Source: Flavobacteriaceae bacterium (lineage in GTDB: Bacteria > Bacteroidota > Bacteroidia > Flavobacteriales > Flavobacteriaceae). From it: a stretch of DNA of 12,447 nt. Below the pieces are notes generated by a model. That model searched no databases. It was not told the DNA's origin and saw only the letters and a list, made by a program, of their open reading frames with translations. The stretch covers positions 1 through 12,447 of the forward strand of contig JALRDC010000091.1 in the NCBI GenBank assembly GCA_023262245.1, in the 5' to 3' direction. Every line of letters begins with the position of its first letter. Within the stretch, counting starts at the first letter, position 1. The position numbers and the translations under genes are program-made. Below are positions 6,470 to 12,447 of this stretch, piece by piece.

Positions 6470-9244
6470 ATGGTATTAAAAACTCTTAGACTAGGATTTT
6501 TCTTAATTGTACTTTTTTTTCAGCAAAGCTTTTCCCAAACAAGAATAAATGGTAAAGTTACCACCCAAAATAACCAACCACTTTTAGGGGCTAACGTAAT
6601 TATTTCGGGAACAACCATAGGGACCTCAACCGATTTTAATGGGACCTTTAATCTCGCTACTAATGCATCCTTTCCTTTAACAATAGACGTTTCCTATATC
6701 GGATACAAAAGTCAATCCCTAGTTGTTGAAAATACGGATGCTCTTTTGATTCAGCTTGAGGAAGATTCCTACTTTGATGAGGTCATTGTTTCGGCATCGC
6801 GTAGGGCTGAAAAATTGCAGGAAGCGCCTGCGGCAGTTTCCGTAATCACTAGAGAAAATATCAATGCCTCTGGTGGATCTATTGCCCCAATTAGAGCTTT
6901 AATAAACACGCCCGGTGTAGAACTTCAACAGCAAACTGGACAACGGATCAATATTGCCCTTCGTGGAAGTAGTGGGGTTTTCTCCACCGGAGTATTTCCT
7001 ATGTTAGATTATCGCTCGTTAATCACTCCAGGTTTGGAATATTTTGATTCCCAAAATTCGCCAATAAACAATATTGATCTCGAAAGAATTGAAGTGGTTT
7101 TGGGTCCTGCTTCAGCATTATATGGTCCTGATGTAACAACCGGAGTGGTTCATTTTATCTCAAAAAATCCTTTTGATCATCCTGGTTCTACCGCTGAACT
7201 TATTTACGGTGAGCGCAACACTTTTAAAGTCGCAATGCGCCATGCTGGAAAAAATGAAAAAGAAACTTTTGCTTATAAATTTAATGTGCGTTATGGCAGT
7301 GGGCAAGATTTCACACTCGATCCTAATGATCCAGACGACCAAAAAATCCTTTCTACTTTTGCAACAGAACTTAATCGTGCCAATATACATCCTAAGGGCT
7401 ACGTAAATACAGATGCAGAAGGAATTTTCTTAAGAACACTTACCCAAGAGCAAAATCCTGATTACTGGGCCGCAGCTGCAAATACTTCTTTACACTTCCG
7501 ACCCTTAGAGGAAATGGAAATTGTGGCTGCAGGAGGCTGGAATTCTGGTAGTGCTATTTTTTATAACGACTTGGGTGAAGGTCAAGTTTTTTCAAACGAA
7601 TATTGGGGACAAACTCGATTTAACTACAAAGGGTGGTTTGCGCAAACCTACTACATAAAAAATGACGGAGGAAATGATGATCATCCTACCTATCTGAACC
7701 GAACTGGAATCATAGTCCCCTTGGAACGCTCTCATTTTGAAGCACAAGTCCAATACAATTTTAATTGGGAAAGACTCTTTAATTCCGATTGGACCTTAGG
7801 CTTTGATTATAGAAATGCAATGTCTGACACTCAAAATCATGTCTATGGTAGGCATGAAAACGATGATGACTATAATTTATACGGAGGTTATGCTCAAGGA
7901 AAATTTTATCTCAATCCTAAACTAGACTTACTATTAGCTGGTCGGTACGATGGCTATAATTTTACCGATGAAAATACATTTTCTCCTAGAGCAGCTTTGG
8001 TTTATAAACCCAATCTAAAGCACAACTTTCGCCTGACATACAACAAAGCTGCAAATCCAATCCCTGCCTCTGATATCTATTTTGATCTTCCTGTTCAATC
8101 TATTGATGCTCTAAATCTTGATATCTGGGTTTTGGGAGCTAAAAATCCTTATACATTTGGCCAAAACCCGAGTATTGATTGGTTCATTCCAGGAGTTCCC
8201 AGCACTCCTCTAAGCGCTGGATTTCCATTGAGTGCAGCTTTTTTAGCAGTTAATGATTTGGTGCAACAAGGCTTTCAAGCCTTTGAAAACGATCCTATGA
8301 TAGCTCCCCTACTTCCTTTACTTAAAGTAGTTTTGGATAACAGCATCCCAAATGGATTTGCTCCTGTAGTAACAACGGACATAGATGGAAATCCATTAGA
8401 GGCTATTGATCGAGTAGGAAATTTTATTTCCTTTTTAAATGTATATGAATTTGGGTACAAAGGTTTGTTTGGAGACCGATTTGCTGCGGGCTTTGATGTG
8501 TACCATATTCGCAGAAAAGGAGGTGCAGGATTTCAACAAATCAATCCTGTTGTTAATTTTAGCAACCTTGGCACTCTACTAGGAAATGCCGTACAAGCCC
8601 GGGCACAACCTCAAATTGAACAAAGACTCATTGCTCAAGGTTTTGATGAAGCTTCGGCAGCCCTTTTCGCAGCCCTTGTGGGTCAACAGATTAACGAGGC
8701 ATACAACCAAGGTGGTGCTGCCTTTACACAACAATTGACCAATGCTGGACTTCCTTTTCACGGTTTAGTCCCATTAGAAAACCAACCTGAAAGCAGTGCT
8801 AGAAAATTGATTTCAGGATATTTCAATACCGATCCTAATCGAATTACGAGTGACTGGGGCTTTGAAATGCATGCCAAATTTTTCATTCGTGATGATTTAT
8901 CTGTCTTTGCCAATCATACTTGGTTTAACAACAAAGACGGACAACCGGGAGATCTAAATTTTCCTCAAAACAAATTCCGCCTAGGGTTAAGTTATCAACC
9001 TGAAACACGATTTAGAGGGTCTGTCAATTATCAATGGGATCAGTCCTATACCTCTAATCAGTCTAATTATCCAGGGGTTATTGAAGCACGGTCTTTGTTT
9101 GATGTTAATTTGGGATACAAAATTTCAAAAAATTTAAATTTTGAACTTTCAGCAACCAATTTATTTAATAATGAGTTTAGAGCGCTTCCAGGGTTCCCAA
9201 AAATCGGAAGAACTATTACAAGCAGAATCTTAGTTGATTTTTAA
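6470..9244 (+). CDS. TonB-dependent outer-membrane receptor with carboxypeptidase-regulatory-like N-terminal domain
   Basis: Predicted outer-membrane active transporter of 924 aa. Residues 1-23 are a signal peptide ending in FSQ. Residues about 26-97 form a carboxypeptidase-D regulatory-like beta-sandwich (INGKVTTQ, GANVIISGT, VSYIGYKS) typical of Bacteroidota receptors. A TonB-box-like stretch lies at 103-109 (DEVIVSA), and the plug domain spans about 115-233 (APAAVSVITREN, IALRGSSG, LERIEVVLGPASALYGP). The rest is a beta barrel ending in RTITSRILVDF, with the C-terminal aromatic expected for outer-membrane insertion. Two alpha-helix-like, Ala/Leu/Gln-rich insertions (about 590-650 and 705-765) are unusual for barrel loops. 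No SusD-like lipoprotein follows, so this is not a classical SusCD pair. It lies 31 bases before the beta-helix gene on the same strand, so a shared substrate is likely. The substrate cannot be read from sequence. Confidence 0.93.
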   Translation: MVLKTLRLGFFLIVLFFQQSFSQTRINGKVTTQNNQPLLGANVIISGTTIGTSTDFNGTFNLATNASFPLTIDVSYIGYKSQSLVVENTDALLIQLEEDSYFDEVIVSASRRAEKLQEAPAAVSVITRENINASGGSIAPIRALINTPGVELQQQTGQRINIALRGSSGVFSTGVFPMLDYRSLITPGLEYFDSQNSPINNIDLERIEVVLGPASALYGPDVTTGVVHFISKNPFDHPGSTAELIYGERNTFKVAMRHAGKNEKETFAYKFNVRYGSGQDFTLDPNDPDDQKILSTFATELNRANIHPKGYVNTDAEGIFLRTLTQEQNPDYWAAAANTSLHFRPLEEMEIVAAGGWNSGSAIFYNDLGEGQVFSNEYWGQTRFNYKGWFAQTYYIKNDGGNDDHPTYLNRTGIIVPLERSHFEAQVQYNFNWERLFNSDWTLGFDYRNAMSDTQNHVYGRHENDDDYNLYGGYAQGKFYLNPKLDLLLAGRYDGYNFTDENTFSPRAALVYKPNLKHNFRLTYNKAANPIPASDIYFDLPVQSIDALNLDIWVLGAKNPYTFGQNPSIDWFIPGVPSTPLSAGFPLSAAFLAVNDLVQQGFQAFENDPMIAPLLPLLKVVLDNSIPNGFAPVVTTDIDGNPLEAIDRVGNFISFLNVYEFGYKGLFGDRFAAGFDVYHIRRKGGAGFQQINPVVNFSNLGTLLGNAVQARAQPQIEQRLIAQGFDEASAALFAALVGQQINEAYNQGGAAFTQQLTNAGLPFHGLVPLENQPESSARKLISGYFNTDPNRITSDWGFEMHAKFFIRDDLSVFANHTWFNNKDGQPGDLNFPQNKFRLGLSYQPETRFRGSVNYQWDQSYTSNQSNYPGVIEARSLFDVNLGYKISKNLNFELSATNLFNNEFRALPGFPKIGRTITSRILVDF

Positions 9245-9275
9245 GAAATCATTACCTTAACATAAACTTTATATT

Positions 9276-10547
9276 GTGAAAAAATTCCTTTGGCTTCTTT
9301 TATTTGCCCTCATTGTGTTAGTCATTGTATATATTCCTGCTAGCATGCCAGAATACAACCCGCCTCGGGACTATATAGACTTGGAAGAAGAAATTCTTGA
9401 AGCCTTTATTTTAGCCAAAGACAGCAGCACCATTCAACTACCCGAGGGACATTTTCTGTTCTCACAATCCTTGAGTTTAGACGGTAAAAAACACCTTACT
9501 ATAAAAGGGATGGGAATGGATAAAACCATATTGTCGTTTAAAGGACAACAACAAGGCGCCGAAGGCATAAAAATTACCAACTCTGAAAATATTATTCTTG
9601 AAGATTTTGCCATAGAGGACGCTGCAGGAGACAATCTTAAAATAAGTGATACAGACACATTAACGATTCGAAGAATTCGTTCCGCTTGGACTGGGAAGGT
9701 GTCAACGGAAAACGGTGCTTATGGTATTTATCCTGTTCTGAGTACGCAGGTACTTATCGAAAACTGTGAGGCAATAGGTTCATCAGATGCAGGGATTTAT
9801 GTAGGACAGTCGCAACATGTCATCATACGAAACAATAAAGCATTCTATAATGTAGCAGGAATTGAAAGTGAAAACAGTTCTCATGTAGAAATCTACAACA
9901 ACCAGGCTTACGAAAATACGAGTGGTTTGTTGATCTTTAACCTTCCCGGACTTACCGTTTTTGGCAATGATGTAAAAGCCTATAATAATAAGGTTTACAA
10001 TAATAATTTAAAGAATTTTGGAGTGAAAGGATCCATAGTAAGTGCCGTTCCTAAAGGAACTGGGGTCATCATTATGGCCACCCAAAATGTGGATTTTTAT
10101 CAAAACACCATAAAAAACCACAAAACCTCCAACCTTTCCGTGGTAAGTTATGTTCTTTTTGCCGCTGATCAAGATCCAGAAGCGTCAAGTTTAAGTGCTG
10201 CTGCTGAGGCGCAAGGAATTCGTGGAATCAATTCCAATTTCGAACAAGATAAAGCCTATAATGCTTATCCTGGAAATATCTACATTCACGACAATACATT
10301 CTATAACAATAGAGCCCTGCCCACCCTTTCCAATGATTTTGGAAAATTGTGGTTTTTTAAAAATGGGGCTTCCATTCCCGATATTGCCTATGATGGCATC
10401 CTCCCTAAAGGTACTAAACTTCAAGATCCTGAATTAAAAATTTGTATCCAAAACAATGGAGATGCTTCCTTTGCTTACTTGGATGCCGAGCATGATTTTG
10501 AAGCCTTTTCCAATGATTTAAAACCTTTTGATTGCAGTATTAAATGA
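9276..10547 (+). CDS. Parallel beta-helix repeat protein, TIGR03805-like, exported or membrane-anchored
   Basis: 423 aa from a GTG start. Residues 2-20 form a strong hydrophobic segment after two lysines; no lipobox cysteine is present, so it is an uncleaved anchor or an ordinary signal peptide. The main body (about 60-285) shows right-handed beta-helix turns with regularly spaced short strands and Asn-rich corners: LTIKGMGMDKTILSF, ITNSENIILEDFAIED, VIIRNNKAFYNVAGIE, VEIYNNQAYEN. The C-terminal part returns to the pattern at IYIHDNTFYNN (335-345) and then becomes irregular. Such folds occur in polysaccharide lyases, epimerases and NosD-type proteins, but I recognise no catalytic signature. 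From memory this matches TIGR03805, found beside the TIGR03806 diheme cytochromes, and that neighbour follows here with an ATGA overlap. Function of the pair is unknown to me. Confidence 0.85.
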   Translation: MKKFLWLLLFALIVLVIVYIPASMPEYNPPRDYIDLEEEILEAFILAKDSSTIQLPEGHFLFSQSLSLDGKKHLTIKGMGMDKTILSFKGQQQGAEGIKITNSENIILEDFAIEDAAGDNLKISDTDTLTIRRIRSAWTGKVSTENGAYGIYPVLSTQVLIENCEAIGSSDAGIYVGQSQHVIIRNNKAFYNVAGIESENSSHVEIYNNQAYENTSGLLIFNLPGLTVFGNDVKAYNNKVYNNNLKNFGVKGSIVSAVPKGTGVIIMATQNVDFYQNTIKNHKTSNLSVVSYVLFAADQDPEASSLSAAAEAQGIRGINSNFEQDKAYNAYPGNIYIHDNTFYNNRALPTLSNDFGKLWFFKNGASIPDIAYDGILPKGTKLQDPELKICIQNNGDASFAYLDAEHDFEAFSNDLKPFDCSIK

Positions 10548-11680
10548 TGGGAAAACTTAGAATTACCTTGAGATTACTTGTTGTTCTACCCCTCTCAATC
10601 TTGATGTCACGATGTGTTTCCAATGAAAAATCTGTGCCTCAGGCTAAAAAAGGAAAATTAGATACACCGCTACTCACTCTTACTTCAAATGAAAAACAAA
10701 AACTTTCAGATTACGGATTTTTTAAAGGGAAACTTGCAAACCTAGAACCCAATGATCGTGTGTTCCCGTACACATTAAACACACCTCTATTTTCTAATTA
10801 CGCCTTAAAAAAACGCTTTATCTACCTCCCAAATGGGAAGACCATGACTTATAAATCTGAGGATGTTTTCTCATTCGACGAAGGAACCGTATTAATCAAA
10901 AATTTTTACTACCCTGAAGACTTAAGAGAGAAAACTAGTTCAAAGAATATTATTGAAACTCGTTTGTTAATTAAAGAACCTAAAGGATGGAAGGCACTTA
11001 ATTACGTTTGGGATGAAAACCAAGAAGATGCCCGGATAAACTACATTGGAAAACAAACAAGGGTTTCCTGGATACATAGCGATGGTTTCAAAAAAACTGC
11101 CGTATACAATGTCCCCAATAACAACCAATGTAAGAATTGTCACCTCAACGGGAAAGAAATTACCCCCATAGGACCCACCGCTGCTCAGTTAAATCGAAAA
11201 TATGTTGCACTTTCAGAACGACTCAAGCAGTTAGAGTTTTTTAATGAAAGTAATCTATTAAAAGATTTTCCCGAACACGGACAACTTCCCAAATTTGCTC
11301 AGTGGGATTTAGCTGACAGTGGAAATTTAGAAGAACGAGCCAAAGCCTATTTAGATATCAATTGTGCTCATTGTCACCAGCCTCAAGGGAGTGCAAAAAA
11401 TTCAGGTTTAGATTTACGTTTTAGCCAAAAGGATTTGAGAAAACGAGGTGTCTTTAAACCCCCAATAGCTGCTGGCAAAGGATCTGGTGACCTGCAATAC
11501 AGTATTGTCCCTGGGCAGGCGGAAAAATCAATTTTACTTTATCGGATGTCAAATAATGATCCTGGAGTAATGATGCCTGAGGTGGGAAGATCAATGGTTC
11601 ACCAAGAAGGAGTAGATCTTATTGCATCTTACATTGAAAATTTAAAAGTTGAATCCTCAAGCGATATCAAAAATCCTTAA
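10544..11680 (+). CDS. Diheme c-type cytochrome, SO_2930/HNE_0200 (TIGR03806)-like
   Basis: 378 aa. Two adjacent ATG codons (10544, 10547) are possible starts; the first overlaps the preceding stop as ATGA, suggesting translational coupling. An N-terminal hydrophobic segment ends at Cys24 (ILMSRC), a probable though atypical lipobox because Arg precedes the Cys. The first half contains FPYTLNTPLFSNYALKKRF, ETRLLI and LNYVWDENQEDA, conserved blocks I recall for the family. Heme motifs are CKNCH (196-200) and CAHCH (274-278), the second within a cytochrome c-like fold; MMPEVG at 343-348 may supply the axial Met. It likely sits in the periplasm or on the envelope as a lipoprotein and moves electrons. 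Its partner is the beta-helix protein upstream; redox partner and substrate are unknown. Confidence 0.88.
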   Translation: MMGKLRITLRLLVVLPLSILMSRCVSNEKSVPQAKKGKLDTPLLTLTSNEKQKLSDYGFFKGKLANLEPNDRVFPYTLNTPLFSNYALKKRFIYLPNGKTMTYKSEDVFSFDEGTVLIKNFYYPEDLREKTSSKNIIETRLLIKEPKGWKALNYVWDENQEDARINYIGKQTRVSWIHSDGFKKTAVYNVPNNNQCKNCHLNGKEITPIGPTAAQLNRKYVALSERLKQLEFFNESNLLKDFPEHGQLPKFAQWDLADSGNLEERAKAYLDINCAHCHQPQGSAKNSGLDLRFSQKDLRKRGVFKPPIAAGKGSGDLQYSIVPGQAEKSILLYRMSNNDPGVMMPEVGRSMVHQEGVDLIASYIENLKVESSSDIKNP

Positions 11681-11721
11681 AGGCTACTTTTCATTTCTTA
11701 TCTTTTCTAAGCCTTTTAATT
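11679..11721 (+). terminator. Possible terminator after the receptor/beta-helix/cytochrome unit
   Basis: AAAGGCT (11679-11685) pairs perfectly with AGCCTTT (11710-11716) across a 24-base pyrimidine-rich loop, followed by TTAATTTT. The left arm overlaps the cytochrome stop codon. The stem is short and the loop long, so termination would be weak. Its position at the end of a co-directional unit is the main support. Confidence 0.35.
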
Positions 11722-11762
11722 TTACTAAATATAAAGTTTAAAAAATTGTATTTTTAAGCGCT

Positions 11763-12447
11763 ATGAAACACGAATTCACTTCCCTTGGAATACGATTTAC
11801 TAAAGCCCGGGCAAAAAATCAAACTCCTTTTGAACGCTTGTTTGAGATTTTTAAAGAACTCATCACGCATACCTCTGGAGACTTTGATGAAGCCATTGAC
11901 TGGTTACGAGAATTAGACCGCGAATATCAACTGACTGATGAAAACTATACCATCGATGATTTTGTAGAAGACCTATTAAAAAAATCCTACATCCAGCAAA
12001 AACCTGGAGGTAATGGAAACGGAGACGGCATGAGTTTGACCCCAAAAACAGAAAAGCTCTTGAGAGAGCACGCTCTAAAACAAATCTTTGGAAAACTCAA
12101 AAAATCGAATAGCGGAAACCATAAAACCAAAAAACTTGGACAGGGAGAAGACAATACTGGAGAGTTTAAAGCCTATCAGTTTGGCGATGCGCTAGAAAAA
12201 ATAGACATCACACAAAGTATAAAAAATGCGCAGATACGTTCCGTGGGTCAAGAATTCACATTACAACATGATGATTTGGTAGTAGAAGACAGTTTCTTTA
12301 AAACCCAAATGAGTACGGTTTTGATGATTGACATCAGCCATAGCATGATTTTGTATGGCGAAGACCGAATTACTCCTGCCAAAAAAGTTGCGATGGCACT
12401 CGCCGAATTAATTACCACGCGTTATCCAAAAGACACATTAGACATTA
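11763..12447 (+). CDS. VWA-domain protein, 5' part (cut by window end)
   Basis: An open frame from the ATG at 11763 runs to the window edge (228 codons, no stop). The N-terminal half is a charged helical region (about 1-75) followed by a Gly/Asn-rich and then Lys-rich linker (about 80-135). From about 180 a von Willebrand factor A domain begins: TVLMIDISHSM with the DxSxS metal-ion-dependent adhesion site at 190-194, then ITPAKKVAMALAELI. Proteins of this layout usually partner a MoxR/Mg-chelatase-like AAA ATPase encoded nearby, so a chaperone-type metal-insertion or activation role is possible; the partner is not visible. No signal peptide or membrane segment is seen in the visible part, suggesting a cytoplasmic location. 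It lies 82 bases after the cytochrome gene, beyond a possible terminator, so it is probably a separate unit. Confidence 0.85.
   Translation, partial: MKHEFTSLGIRFTKARAKNQTPFERLFEIFKELITHTSGDFDEAIDWLRELDREYQLTDENYTIDDFVEDLLKKSYIQQKPGGNGNGDGMSLTPKTEKLLREHALKQIFGKLKKSNSGNHKTKKLGQGEDNTGEFKAYQFGDALEKIDITQSIKNAQIRSVGQEFTLQHDDLVVEDSFFKTQMSTVLMIDISHSMILYGEDRITPAKKVAMALAELITTRYPKDTLDI

Noticed and set aside
6470..9244. SusC-type polysaccharide receptor
   Set aside because: No SusD-like lipoprotein gene follows and the neighbours are a beta-helix protein and a cytochrome, so a glycan-specific SusCD assignment is not supported.
9276..10547. Polysaccharide lyase or mannuronan epimerase assignment for the beta-helix protein
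   Set aside because: The fold fits, but no catalytic signature was recognised and the cytochrome neighbour points to the TIGR03805-type family instead.
11863..12045. Minus-strand 60-aa open frame
   Set aside because: Antisense to the VWA-protein reading frame, which shows a MIDAS motif and runs unbroken to the window edge.

Overview
The window looks like chromosome from a marine-type member of the Flavobacteriia (Bacteroidota). The evidence is AT-rich DNA, signal peptides ending in a Flavobacteriia-like FSQ, few Shine-Dalgarno sequences, TAnnTTTG promoter elements, a TonB-dependent receptor with an N-terminal carboxypeptidase-regulatory-like domain, and a gene order (alternative complex III, a SPOR gene, infB, nusA, rimP) that I recall as common in this class. 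No tRNA, rRNA, CRISPR array, insertion sequence or phage gene was seen.

Left part (1-1900). On the minus strand, the start of the alternative complex III (ACIII) respiratory operon: actA, a multiheme cytochrome with six CXXCH motifs, followed by the first 11 codons of actB at the window edge. ACIII oxidises quinol and passes electrons to periplasmic cytochromes or a terminal oxidase. Divergent from actA is a short exported SPOR-domain protein. Its stop codon interlocks with that of infB.

Centre (1902-6334). On the minus strand, the translation and transcription operon rimP-nusA-infB. Two structures stand out: a hairpin followed by a nine-base U tract immediately before the rimP start codon, and a perfect 10-bp inverted repeat in the nusA-infB gap that also holds a promoter-like element.

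Right part (6470-11680). On the plus strand, a compact three-gene unit: a large TonB-dependent outer-membrane receptor, a membrane-anchored or exported parallel beta-helix protein, and a diheme c-type cytochrome that is probably a lipoprotein. The last two overlap by ATGA. They match, from memory, the uncharacterised TIGR03805/TIGR03806 (SO_2929/SO_2930-like) gene pair. With the receptor they look like an envelope system that imports a substrate and couples this to redox chemistry. Its substrate is unknown, and it is the best candidate for an undescribed system here.

Far right (11763-12447). The 5' part of a von Willebrand factor A (VWA) domain protein with an intact DxSxS metal site, cut by the window end, and probably the partner of a MoxR-type AAA ATPase.

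There is no gene-free stretch longer than about 190 bases. The largest gaps are 1335-1518 and 6335-6469, both divergent promoter regions.
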